NCBI GenBank assembly: GCA_946807835.1
Contig: OX327705.1
Location: forward strand, 10,322,501-10,386,500
DNA from: Ailanthus altissimus
Taxonomy: Eukaryota; Streptophyta; Magnoliopsida; Sapindales; Simaroubaceae
Length of the DNA: 64,000 bases
Direction: 5' to 3'
Shown here piece after piece: positions 10,801-23,312 of this stretch (positions within the stretch are counted from its first letter, which is position 1; every line of letters begins with the position of its first letter). The notes beneath the pieces are model-generated. The model saw only the letters and a list, made by a program, of their open reading frames with translations. It was not told the origin of the DNA and ran no database searches. Position numbers and translations under genes: made by a program.

Positions 10801-13084
10801 AAATCAACATTTTTATTTAGCAACCATATGCTAAAATGTTGTCATATTGTGTTGGGTGATTTGAAACTCCATTTTTGATGGAATAAATTATTGGTTGGAT
10901 TTTGTTATGAGATCTACGTTAAATATATAGCCTGAGCTATTATATATTTGTAATAATATATTGATATAAGCCATATATTTAGTTTTTTTTCTAAATTTTT
11001 TGAGGCTAAAAAAATATTTTGGACAAAACATGGGTCAAAACCCATTATAGAACCTAAAATTCAGTCATACGACGGCATACGGCTAGGGGAGATGACCACA
11101 ATTTCAATAAAATTCCTGAAAATTATCAAATAGGCCCTAACAATTTATAATTAATTCTATTTTGACCTCATAATTTTTTATAATTATAAATTAACTCAAA
11201 TATTTTTAATTAATTATATTTTGGCCCCATAATGTTTTATTTTACATTGTGGCCTAATTGTTTTTAGTATTTATAGATTAACCTATATAGTTTTGATATT
11301 TTTCTAATTTGGCCCAAGTTTTTTTATTTTATTGGCATTTTAACCCGCCAACATTATTTTTTAGCCAAACTTTTCTGTTCTATTGGCATTTATCTACCAA
11401 CATTATTGTTTGATTATCCACTATTCGAAGCATTATGGGATAAATGTACTTAACATTATTGATTGACAAAAGCCACAATTTAGAGTAGTTTTGTACTCAC
11501 CTATCATGGGACCAATCATGATAAATTTTTTGAATTTTTATAATGTTATGCCCATTTTTTATAAATACTTAATTTTGTATCATAGATTATGACTTTTACC
11601 GAGATCTATACAAGTGATGGTATTACTCTGTCAAATAAATCATTGCATGATGAAGGCTTGAGTTGGTAAAGAGATTAGTTAAATATTTAGTGCTGAGTGA
11701 CCTAGTTACCCTATCGATGATAGATCATAGTTAGTCTTGTATTTAACTAGTTTACTTTACCTAAGATTTATGTCTTTTTATATTTTGACAAGCACTAATA
11801 CATTATTATTGCTGGAGAGGCATTTTGAAAAATATAAGAATCACATTAATTGCATGGTTTTGTTTCATATATTTACTGATATTGTTGTTATTCCTTAGTT
11901 GTTGATGCTTTATCATCTCTCCAACTCGCCTTCATTAAGACTTTGACAAAGACTAGGCGTGAGTCTGTTATTATTTATCTGTCACTTGTTGACAAAGACT
12001 TGGCATTAAAGAAGGATTCTCTTCCTAAAGTCACAGATGAAAATAATACTCCCAAGCAAGCTTACTAGGAAGCATGAAATCATTCTAATTGGGTGTGTCT
12101 TAATGAAATACGCCATTGATAGATCTATTCAGAATAGCATTCATTCTTATGAGTATGCCAAAGATTTTTTAGATGTCAATGAGAAATGTTTTAAGAAAAT
12201 TGATAAGACTAAAAAGGCCAACTACATAAGGCTACTCTCGTATACTGAATATGATGGTATTTCTGGGGGTCAGAGAGCATATTTTGAGAATGACCAATTA
12301 TCATAAAAATATTAGAGATATAGGTATTGAATTGGCATATGATTTCCTTGTTTATATGATTCTTGAGTCACTTTTGCCACAATTTGTCAATTTGAAAAGC
12401 AACTATAACACCAGAGAATGTGAATGGAATCTTGATAAAATGACAACCTATGTAGTTCATAAGGGGGAAATTTTGAGGAAAGATCAATCTCACACTAGTA
12501 TAATAGTTACCCAAGACAATGGAAGTATAAAGAAGAATCTCTCAAGCGTTAGTAGTAAATCCTTTAAAAGGATAAAACTTAGGAAGAATGTTATACAACC
12601 TGATGTTACCACCACTTTTAGATCAAGTTTAGAGGGATTCAAGGGAAAGTGCGTATTTTGTCACAAGCATGAGTACAAGGAAGTGAACCGCTGTAAATTT
12701 ATTAAAAAAGAAATATATTTCTTTTGCCTTTATGATATACGAGTCTAACCTTGTTAATGTTCCCTTTAATCTCTTACAGGAATTCAGATGCAACAGAGAA
12801 CCCAGTGAAGGAAAGCTCATTGTGAACATGAGCAATAAAGTGAAAGCACAGTAGAACGCATAGGAGTTATTAGATTGCATTTGGCATCGGGCCACTTTAT
12901 TGACTTATCAAATACAACTTATATTTTCTCTATTAGGAGAAACTTGATATATGTATCTATTTTGGCTAAATGTGGCTATACTTTCCATTTTGCTGATAGA
13001 AAAGTATATTTGATTTATGATTCTATGCTTGTTGGTTTCGACACTTTATATGATGGCTTGTATATGGTTGATTTATCTTCTGAT
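10801..13084 (+). pseudogene. Ty1/copia element X: leader, gag and protease
   Basis: The leader occupies about 10801-11590. Gag coding similarity runs from about 12040 to 12720 in two overlapping frames. Motifs are VREHILRMTNYH, LVYMILESLLPQFVNLK and a decayed knuckle CVFCHKHEYKEVNRCKF. A frameshift lies near 12270. Protease/gag-pre-integrase similarity follows (12780-13084) with LASGHFIDLSNT, SIRRNLIYVS and CGYTFHF. The reading ends at 13084, where a Y-family LTR begins. The integrase and RT that should follow are found inverted at 18739-20754 and, after Y, at 39294-40267. Confidence 0.8.
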
Positions 13085-16000
13085 TGTTGGAAATGGTACT
13101 TACGTACCATTCAAATTATTGTATGAATGTTTATTTATTTAATATTTATATAATGAATATTTTTTTATTCATTAATTATTATTATTATTTATATGGTAAG
13201 AATCTTGTAACTTTTAAACATGGTAGGTCTAAAAGCATTTAGATATAATCTAAAAGAGTTTAAGTCAATGCTAAAACTTAGCAAATTCTAAAAAGTTAGA
13301 ATCTTGTCTGTAACATGGACAAAGAGCCAGATACTATAGTAATGACATAGTTGCAAATGGTGCTAAGAAATATCATTGTGCAATATATTCTCAAAAACAT
13401 CATTCCTAATCCATAGTTACGGACATGGGTCAATCGGTATTCTTTTTGGATCAATATATGTTTATATCTGGATTGTCCAAATGGTTAATCTTAGCAGTCC
13501 ATGGGCTTAGCAAAAGTCCGTATAGGCATGCAGGTATTCAATAAAGATTGGATAGTGAACAAACTCACAAGAGCCTCCAATAAACATCTAATGAAGCTAT
13601 CAATTGAGTATTGATGAACACATGAAAATGCAGATGGTTATGGCTTAGTTCACACACACAAAAATTTTTGAAGTTGTAATTGAAAAAAACCATGATAGCA
13701 ACAGTGATCTTGAACTGACATTTTGTTTGAAATGCTTAGGTAGTTTTGCATATTCTTTTTACGCTTAAATTGCTAGAGACTAGCAATAAGCTGGTTGGGG
13801 GCTGTGATGAACACATGAAAATGTATATTTGTTAAGAGATTCAGTCACCATTTAATGTCACTAATTTTAGCATTTTAGCATTTTCTGTATTTTTAGCTTG
13901 AAATAAAGTGTTCTCCTTAAATTGTGATTAATGAATGTTATTTGGACAGGTTTAGGTAAAATGAACATAACTCTCAATGTAAAAATCAAAATGAAGAAAT
14001 CCTTGAACCTGGTGTAACATGACTCAATCTTACACAAATTGGAAGAATAGTGGAAAAGCCAAATCCAACATGTTATAGGCCAAAAGTTGAGATACAATAG
14101 AATCGGGCTACAACTTCTACCCGGCTTGACCCAACTCACGTATTGAAACTATATCACACAACATACGTACTCAATTAGTATAATTCTTAAAGTTATGAAA
14201 TGATGACTTAATTATCAACAACTCGTATGTTTATGGTAAAGTCTAAATCAGCCGTTATCATGGACCAAATCGCATTGCAAGTGGGGAAAATGGTTGTTAG
14301 TCGAAATCTGATATATCTTTGGAATTTTGCTCATATCTCATTGGATACTGATCTAATTTCCATGAACTCAGTGCCTATAGAAAGAAGAGAAAAAATTCTA
14401 CAACTTTCATGTCGGATACAGAAGCTAAATTGGTCATTTACATTATCAAATACGTACTGCAAGTGGATAAATGAGTTATTGGCCTAAAATTATTAAAGAT
14501 TGATGTCATCCATGACATATTTCCATTCATTGCCTATATAAGGAGACTCTTAGGACGTTTTCAATATTAGATAATTCTCTCTTCTTTTCTTCTCATTAAC
14601 ATGTATTGTAATTTAGGCTAGAGTTTTTGGCAAGGTTAAGAGATGAACTTTTATGTGTAATAAATCCACTTCTATGCTTTGATTCGTTATCAAGAGCTAC
14701 AAATGTTGTAAGTTTGGTTTTGATTAAACTCTTATCTAGTTTATTTTCTATAATCTAGAGGTTATAATTCTCATGTGTCATATGTGTTCAGTCGTGCTTT
14801 TCTTATGTGATTCTTGTTGAATTATAATTGTTATTGGTTACATTATTTTATATGTTAATCTTTTACTGCAATATTGTCAAATTGATATATTATCGATCTT
14901 GGATAACATGTAAGGGCAATAAATGTTTGATATTCAAGTTGATCTTTTACTGCAATATTGTCAAAATGATATATTGTCGATCTTAGATAACTTGTATAAA
15001 TAAACATGATTTGTGTTAATATTTGCAAAAGAGTTTAGTCATATCCAATGTATATGTTATCAAATGTGCTATATTTTACATATCTTCCGATTGATTGTTT
15101 AAATGTAAAACTATCAATTGAGTTATAAACACTGAATCAAAGTGTAGAGTAGATTTATAAAGCATAATTGTGATTCTCGAAGCCTTGTTTGAATTTTCAT
15201 AAGACATTTCCTTCAAATCATAAACAATTATATCTCATCCACTTAAATCAATTAATTTTATCCTTTGCTACTGCTTTAATATTTTACTTTACCAACCTAT
15301 TTTTCCAAGAGCTTCCTCGTGGGATCGACACCTCAATCTATACTGCGATAGCCGCATTATATTTTTAGCGTAAACAAGTATCTTCCCAAGTTGAGTAGTA
15401 TTCGTGATCCTTTGACCTAAGCGCCATGGTGGGCTTGTGAGTGATCCGTCATACTTTGGTTCCACGCATGTCAAATACTTTTCATAGTCTGACCGCTAGG
15501 TGTCGCTGGGTATGGTTCGATGCTCATAGAGTTCGGTGTGCATAGATATAGGATCTATTAGCTCATATGGCTGGGCTGTATATCTTGAAGCTCAGAGATT
15601 GTATTTAAAGAAGTCTTATGGCCATAAGTGAAAACCCTATAAAAGAGTTTCCGTAAGGTTAAATGATATCGTAAAAGAGTTTGCAAATATTGTTTACAAA
15701 AATACGAATTTGGAAATAAGTTCATGGATGAGCATATAGAAATTTGATGGTCACAATCTATATCTCTACTCTTCTAGGATGTAGATGATAGAGGGATTAT
15801 ACATATATCTTTAACCTCATCCTATATAGTTCAATGTGCCATTTTGTAATATCTATAACGTGTGTGTGGGATATCATTCATGAACTTGCAGAAGTGTTAT
15901 ATAAGATAAATAGATGTGAAGCCAAAAAATCTCACAATATAAAGTGTACTTATTGTGCACTAGGGTAGTGGGATGGATTGTACGGATCGAGAAGGTTTCA

Positions 16001-16245
16001 AAAAGCAAGATATATTTTAGGACCTATCTGAAAAGTAAGAAACCTAGTTTGAAAATTTTGTAAACAGGTCCCTATTGCATAGAAAAGTAAAATGAACACA
16101 TGTTATCAATGCACAGCCATTTGTGTGACAAATGGTAGCATGCATGGAATTACATGTGACAAATGTCACATATGCAAAATGTTTGCATGGATATTGTTAA
16201 GTGACATTTGTCACTCATTCATGACCTTGCATGATAAAACAAGAC
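13085..16245 (+). mobile_element. Y-family LTR, interrupted and 3'-truncated
   Basis: The LTR starts TGTTGGAAATGG at 13085, immediately after X protease sequence. It aligns with 3094 onward through 13611, continues at 15382 after a nested insertion, and stops at about 16245 within the direct repeats of CATGCA-like units near the LTR 3' half. There the sequence flips to minus-strand Y sequence. No TSD partner was found because the 3' end is missing. Confidence 0.75.
13612..15376 (+). mobile_element. Ty3/gypsy element, internally deleted, inside the 13085 LTR
   Basis: It begins TGATGAACACATG and ends TTTAGCGTAAACA, with the exact 5-bp duplication agtat on both sides (13607-13611 and 15377-15381). 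The terminal sequence TGATGAACACATGAAAATG occurs again at 13806, directly after a purine-rich GGTTGGGGGCTG stretch that looks like a polypurine tract. So 13806-15376 is a full 3' LTR of about 1.57 kb, while 13612-13805 is what remains of the 5' LTR and interior after a large deletion. A CTCGTGGGATCGACACC stretch near 15312 is typical of the R/U5 of gypsy LTRs. No coding domain survives. Confidence 0.8.
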
Positions 16246-16975
16246 TCTCTGATAGTGTATACTTGCACTTAATCTTAAGATATAGAATTATTGCATCAGC
16301 ATCTTCTGATTAATCACATATTTAAACTTCTCTAAACCTAGAACAATTTTAAGATTCATCAGCCAATCAGAGTAATTCTCGACACCCTTTAGTTGGTGTG
16401 CATCAAGTATGCAAACCAACGGGTTGCTTGAAGCCATCTTATCTTCATAAGACAAAAATATGAGATGTTAGTAGAATTATTTTAAAATCGTTAATTAATA
16501 ACATTATAGATCATAGATAAAACTAGTATATGTTTTCAATCTACACATCCTTCCATTGCTTTACATATTTCCTTTAATCTCTCAAATCGAAAAATAAAAG
16601 TTTAAACACTTTAAACTTTACAGTAAGAAGTAAATTTAATCGACATTCTACTCCGGCCTTACATTTTAGCAATATTGGTATTTTTAAAACCCAAAAGCTA
16701 GAAAACTCTTGTGGCACACTTCATCATTGTGACACTACAACATAGTGCCCTAGCAATGCCAAGCCAACTTTCCAGTGAACTTTGGAAATATGAATGCCCC
16801 AGCGCTACATGTCCAATACCCCAGCATTCATCCATCCTCAATGATCGCCACACATTAATTATGCAATGCCCTAGTGTTACTTCGAGCAGTAGTCGTACCA
16901 GTTGTTCTCGAGCATCCCAAACAGCTCATTACACTCCATTAACCTAGAAACACACAAAATATGCTCTGATACAAT
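16246..16975 (-). pseudogene. Y copia: leader and first codons of gag (inverted copy)
   Basis: On the minus strand, from the PBS TTGTATCAGAGCAT (about 16962-16974), a leader runs to a gag ATG at 16437 followed by MASSNPLVCILDAHQLKG and the copia gag N-terminus. The frame reaches ...CTGATGC and then enters 45-50 bases identical but for one base to the start of the gypsy LTR found at 23313. It then stops at about 16250 against the truncated plus-strand LTR. The segment is an inverted counterpart of 21982-23360. Confidence 0.8.
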
Positions 16976-18738
16976 TATTGTGTTGATTAAATAGTGCATG
17001 TATGTGTTTGTGTACATGTTGATTAATTTGAAAATGCATATCCAACACACATTGTACAGTGAAATTATACACAATTTATCAATAAATCAAACACTTATAA
17101 CGAATCAAATACAATAAGAGATTCAGAATTCTACCCTTAAAGAACTTCGGTAAAGAATTCAATTTTAATTCACAAGATTCGATGGGATTAAAGTGCTATA
17201 ATGGTAGCTTGTTTTTTAATCTCTAACAAGAATTTTTGGACTTGTTCAACACTTAAACAATGGTTTTCTCTCTTTTTCCAAATAATGAAGACAAGGACTA
17301 TTGTGAAACACTTTCAAAGTTTAACTTGGATATATGGCCAAAAATGGGGAATTAATTGAAACTTTTACAAAGTTATTATTCTTTCATGCATGATTGACAA
17401 GTATCACCTTCAACATATGCAAACTATTTGCATGGATGACACTTGTCACATGCTTTTCCATGCATGTTATTTGTCTCACAAATGGCTATGCATGGATACC
17501 ATGTATCAAAATCCCTTTTCCATGCAAAAGGGACCTATTTGTAATATGTGTAAATATTGTTCTCTGATTTTCTAGAGAAATATAAAAACAAATCCTGCTT
17601 TTCAAAATTCTCCTAGATCGAATTGTTCGACCTAATTCACTACCCCAGTATTCAACGAGTATACTTTATATTGTGATACTCCCTAGGTTTACATCCTTTG
17701 TTTTAAGCAACTCTTCTATTAGTTCATGAATAATGCCCCACATACACATTACGAGTATCACAAAATGTTGTGTTGAACCATACAAGGTAAGGTCAACCAT
17801 ATTAGTATAATTCTACCATCACTTATATCCTAGAATAGCGGAGATATAGATCATTACCGTTAAATCTCTACATGCTTAACCATGAACTTATCTCCAAATT
17901 TAAATTTTCAAAAATAATATCTACAAACTCCTTTGCGATATTGTTTAACCCTACGAATTAATCTTTTTTTGGGTTTTTACTTATGGCCATAAGACTCCCT
18001 GAAATACAATCTCAAAGCATCTGGATATACAAATCTCATAACTATGCATATCGGGCTCCATGAGCATCGGACTATACCTAATGACACTTAGAGTTTAGAC
18101 CATAAAAGGTCTTTGACATGCGTGGAATCAAAGCATGATGGATCACTCATAAGCCTATTGTAGCGCTTAGGTCAAAGGACCATGAATACTACTCAACTCG
18201 AGAAGACCCTCCGTTGACAACTTATGAGATGTCCATTGGAGGTCCTCATTGAGTTTGTTTAGTACCCACTCCTCATTAAATACCTGTATGTTATACGGGC
18301 TTTCGCTAAGCTCACGGTCTGCCCAGACGAACTGTCTAAATATCCAGATATAAGCGTGCACTGATTTGAAAGGTATACCAATCAACCAATGTCGGTAACC
18401 ATAAATTAAGAATGATGTTTTCGAGAATATACTGTAGAATGATATTTCTTGACATTATTTGTAACTCCTTGCAACTATGTCATTACTAATATATTCCCAA
18501 GTCTTTATCCCTATTTTAGACAAGGTTCTAACTTTTAGAATGTTAATCTCTTGGCGCTGACCTAAACTCCTTTGGATCAGATCTAAACTCTATTAAATCT
18601 ACAATATTTAAAAAGTTCCAAGCTTATTACTATATACTTAATAATTAACAATTTAAAAAGAAATGTTCATTGTATAAATAATAAATAAATAAATATTCAT
18701 ACAAAAATTGAAATGGCATGTAAGCAACATTCCTAATA
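16976..18738 (-). mobile_element. Y-family LTR, complete, minus orientation (5' LTR next to X RT)
   Basis: On the minus strand it starts TATTAGGAATGTTGC, aligning gap-free with TGTTGGAAATGGTAC at 13085, and ends ...CACAATA next to the PBS. Length is 1763 bp. The five bases outside its 5' end, GATAT (minus strand, 18739-18743), equal the five bases just beyond the 3' LTR at 39293. This identifies it as the 5' LTR of the Y copy inserted in X. Confidence 0.8.
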
Positions 18739-20754
18739 ATATCATCAACATAAAGGATCAAAAAAATATAACTGCTCCTACTGACCCTTAGATATATACA
18801 TTGATAAACATATTCTTTTAGAAACCATAAGAGACGACAGTTTCGTTAAATTTCAAATTCCATTATTTGGATAAGATCATAAATGAACTTCTTAAACTTG
18901 CATACCATGTGTTCTTTGCTAGATTCAACAAATCTATCAGGTTGTACTATATACACATCTTAATACAAACTAATATTAAGGAAAATTATTCTGACATCCA
19001 TCTGATGTAGCTTTAAATTAAAATGAGCTACTAATGTCATAATAATCCTAAACGAGTCTTTAGTAAACATGGGCGAGAAGATTTCTTTATAATCAACACC
19101 TTCTCACTGACTAAAGCCATTGGCCACAAGTCTAGCCTTATACCTTTCTACTTGACCCTTGACATCCCCCTTAGTTTTGAATACCTATTTGCAACCAATT
19201 AGCTTCCATTCATTTGACAATTCAACCAAATCCCAAACATCATTATGGCACATGGATGCCATCTCATCACGCATGACATGTATCCAAGATAAGAATTCAA
19301 AACTACTTATTGCCTCATAAAATGTAATAGGATTTGAGAACATGCTAATATCAAAATTATGTTTCTGGAAATAGACAACATAGTTATAAAAAATTACAGG
19401 TCTTTTGATCCCATCAAATTTTATTAATGGCATATCATTAGTATTATCCTCTATAACTATGTCCTCTGAATCATGATAAGACTTTAATTGAGGATGAACA
19501 ACATCATGATTAGTATATGACGATCCTATTATAAAAGCAAAAACTAATAGGAGGGTAAAACTATACGATCTTTTCTTAAGGTAATATTGTGAGATTTAGA
19601 AATCCTACTGTTACCAAAATAAATAGCATAATTAGACTCAATAATTGTAGAAGTGTATAAGAGAAAATTAAACTTAGAACTCCCTGAGCCTAAACAATAG
19701 CTAATAAATTGACCACTAATAATTTTTGCATCAAGCTTCATTGGTTGCAAATCATAAGGTCTCACTTCTGTTCTACATCCTTGGATATGAAAATAATGCA
19801 AGCTATGTTTCTTCCCTGACCATAATTCATAAGGATTTTTTGGCACTTATTTGCTAGGTACTTGATTTATAATATTGGCTATAGTGCTTAAAGCTTCACC
19901 TCACAAAAAATCAGGTAAAGTGGAGTTATTAAGCATACAATGCACTATGTCCAAAAGAGTACGGCTTCTACCTTCTGCAACCCCATTATGTTCAAGAGTA
20001 CTAAGCATGGTATATTAAGATATTATATCACATTCCTAGAGAAATCTAGCAAAAAGTCTAGGATTACGCCTAGCTTTATCATATCGCCAATAATACTCAT
20101 CACCTCTATTAAATTTTACTACCTTATTCTTCTTCCCTTTTTAGAGCTTTACCATAGTCTTAAAACTTTAAAGGCATTTAGGGATTTAGATTTTTTATAA
20201 AAAAAGCTCAACATGACTATAATGAGAAAAGTCATTTATAAAGGTGATAAAATATTTATAACCCTTTATAGCAGTAGAACTAAAAGGCCCATATATGTCA
20301 ATATGTATTAACTCCAAAACTTATTAACTTCTACTAGCTTTATCTCATTTGGTTATAATAGTAAGCTTACCTTTGACAAAATCAATACAAGTGAAAAAGT
20401 TAAAGAAGTCCAAGTTATGGAGAATACCATTTCTAATGAGCCTTTTCCATCCTTTGTCTCGAAATATGGCACAGACACTTATGTCACAATATATAGGAAT
20501 TCTCATTCATTCTCTTACGTTTGGAGCCAATAACATTTATGACATGAGCATTAAAAAAAGATTGAACCATAGTAGCCTTTGATGTCTATCTCGTGCAAGA
20601 ATCAAAAGAAAAACACTTTTCAACTAGTTTTGGTATCAAATGCTTAGAAAATGTGTTTAGGGATCAAAATGTAACTTTCTCAAAGTTTTATTTTCTCTTA
20701 ACTCTCTTACAGGAATTTTTGCACTCTCAAATTCAATTCTATAACAAATGAAAC
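18739..20754 (-). pseudogene. Ty1/copia element X: integrase and N-terminal RT, inverted
   Basis: Minus-strand frames show, from high to low coordinates: a gag-pre-integrase piece (GSKRKR, LIRNGILHNLDF, about 20550-20400); the integrase core with HNGVAEGRSRTLLD near 19985; the C-terminal NPYELWSGKKHSL at 19840-19800; the linker to RT with a WDLVELSNEWKLIGCK stretch at 19240-19185; and RT up to the YVDDI box at 18740-18760, where it is cut by the LTR. Stops and frameshifts are frequent. Integrase inserts element cDNA into the genome. The block is reversed relative to the rest of X (gag-protease at 10801-13084 and RT end at 39294-40267, both plus). Confidence 0.8.
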
Positions 20755-21981
20755 TATTCATGGTCTTTTAACCTAAACACTACCGTGGGTTTATGAGTAA
20801 TCCATCATACTTTGATTATCACATGTCAAAGACCTTTCATGGTCTGAACTCTGAATGTCGTTGGTATGGTCCGATGCTCATATAGTCCGATATGCATAGA
20901 TATGGAATTTGTTAGCTTATATGGGTGATTTGTATATCCATATGCTCTAATATTGTATTTCAGGAAGTCATATGGCTATAAGTAAAGACCCCAAAAAATA
21001 GTAATACTTAGGGTTAAACAATGTCGCAAAAGAGTTAGTAGATATTGTTTTCATAAATATAAATTTGGAGATAAGTTCATGGTCAAGCATATAGAGATTT
21101 AATGGTAATGATCTATATCTCTGCTTTTTCAGGATATAAGTGATGGTAGAATTATACTAGTATGGTTGACCTTAACTTGTATGGTTCAACACAATATTTT
21201 TTAATACTCGTAACATGTGTGTGGGGCATCATTAACAGACTTGTGAAAGAGTTTCATAAAATAAACAGGTTAAACCTAGGGAATCTCACAATATGAAGTG
21301 TACTCGTTGAATACTAGGTAGCAAATCAAGTCAAATAATTCGATCTAGGAGAATTTTGAAAAGAAAGATTTTTTTCTATCTCTCTAGAAAATAGGGGAAC
21401 AATATTTGTAAATATTGGAAATAGGTCCCATTCGCATGGAAAAGAGATTTTGATACATGGTATCCATGCATAGCCATTTGTGAGAAAAATGACATGCATG
21501 GAAAGGCATGTGACAAGTACATCCATGCAAATGGTTTACATGTGTTAAGGGTGATACTTGTCAATCATGTATGAAAGAATAATAACTTTGAAAAAGTTTC
21601 AATTAAGTCCCTATTTTTGGCCATGTATATAAGTTAAACTTTAAAAGTGTTTCAGAGTAATCCTTGTCTTCATTATTTGGAAAAGGGAGAAAACCATTGT
21701 TCAAGTGTTGAACAAGTCCAAATTCTTGTTAAAGATTAAAAAACAAGGTACCATTATAGCACTTTAATCCTACAGAATTATGTGAGACTTAGAATTAAAT
21801 TCTTCACTGAAGTTCTTCAAGGGTAGAATTCTGAATCTATTAATGTATTTGATTCATCATAAGTGTACCGCTTGTTAATTAATTATGTGTAATTCCACTG
21901 TATAATGTATGTTGGATATGAATTTTTAAATTAATCAACTTGTACACAAACACATGCATGCACCCTTTAATCAACACAATA
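20755..21981 (+). mobile_element. Y-family LTR, 5'-truncated
   Basis: It aligns with the Y-family LTR from about 0.6 kb inside its start and ends ...CAACACAATA directly before a PBS. It carries the typical CATGCA-rich tandem stretch (21450-21550). It mirrors the minus-strand LTR at 16976-18738. Confidence 0.8.
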
Positions 21982-21982
21982 A

Positions 21983-21995
21983 TTGTATCAGAGCA
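21983..21995 (+). other. Primer-binding site of Y copia
   Basis: TTGTATCAGAGCA lies one base after the LTR end and matches the initiator-Met-tRNA complement except for one G-to-T change. The same variant occurs in the inverted copy. Confidence 0.75.
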
Positions 21996-23312
21996 TATTT
22001 TGTGTGTTTCTGGGTTAATAGAGTGTAATAAGCTATTTGGGATGCTCGAGAACAACTGGTACTACTACTGCATGAAGCAACACTAAGGCATTGTATGATT
22101 AATATGTGGTGTTCATTAAGGACGGATGAATGCTGGGGCATTGGACATGTAATGCTGGGGCGTTCATATTTCCAAATTTTGCTAGAAAGTTTGCTTGGCA
22201 CTGTTAGGGTGCTATGTTATAGCATCGCAGTGATGAAGTGTGCCACGTTAGGGCAATAAGTGATAACACTACAACATTGAAGTTTGGAACACTAAAGCAT
22301 TAAGGCAATTTTACATGAGGGCTTTCTAAGTTATAACGTCGTGGTATTCTAAACAGTTTACTCCATTTTGCATTTTATGCATGTGAAGTTGATTTAATGC
22401 AATAATATAATAGTTATATAATTGTTTTATAAACTGTAATCATTTTGTTGTGTTGTTAACCACAATTAGATCCCTATTGGTAAAGGATAATTGTGCTTGC
22501 ATAAAATAAATGTTTTGATTATGAATCAAATCCTCATAAAATAAGAATAATTGTAAAATCTCTCTTAATTAAATTAAAAATATATTTTATTATGAGATAA
22601 TATTATACATGATTCATCTAGTCAATACGGTGTTAAACTAGTCACTTCAATCTTTTCCAATATTGCTAAAGTGTGAGAGACTGGTCGGTGTAATTTAAAA
22701 TATGCCAATTAACATAGATGAGGTAAATATATGCAAAAGTATTGCCAAACATTACTAAAGCTTGATGGTAGTATCAGTAACTTATATTTGATTATTGACA
22801 AGTTAATCTGAACTATATTTATCCAATATTGCTAAAGCATAAGGATAACGTATGTTTAGGATCAATGTTAAGAGTTGCATGAGATGTAATTAACAAGAGT
22901 TTTCTAGCTTTTGGGTTTTAAAAATGCCAATATTGCTAAAACGTGAGGCCGGAGTAGAATGTCGATTAGATCTACTTCTTACTGTAAAGTTTAAAGTGTT
23001 TAAACTTTCATTTTCCCGTTTAAGAGATTAAAGGGAATATGTAAAGCAGTGGAAGGTTGTATAAATTGAAACAATATACTAGTTTTATCCATGATCTAGA
23101 ATGTTATTAATTAACAATTTTGAAATGGTTTTGCTAACATCCCATATTTTTGTCTTATAAAGATAAAATGGCTTCGAACAACCCATTTGTTTACATACAT
23201 GATGCACACCACCTAAAAGGTGCTGAGAATTACTCTAACTGGCTGATGAATCTCAAAATTGTTCTAGGTTCAGAGAAGTTTGAATAGGTGATTAATCTAA
23301 AGCTGCTGATGC
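21996..23312 (+). pseudogene. Y copia: leader and gag start
   Basis: The leader (21996-23167) contains repeated GCTGGGGCRTT motifs (22130-22170). Gag begins with ATG at 23168 (MASNNPFVYIHDAHHLKG), one in-frame TAG follows near 23287, and the frame is interrupted after ...CTGCTGATGC by an LTR. It resumes at 24596 with CTGAAGG, so the original codons read ...KLLMPEG. About 13 percent of bases differ by eye from the inverted copy at 16437-16300. Confidence 0.8.

Noticed and set aside
16711..16947. 78-codon frame rich in Ser and Pro
   Set aside because: It falls in the Y copia leader, with its mirror at 21971-22201; both copies have several other frames and the leader is untranslated in this family.
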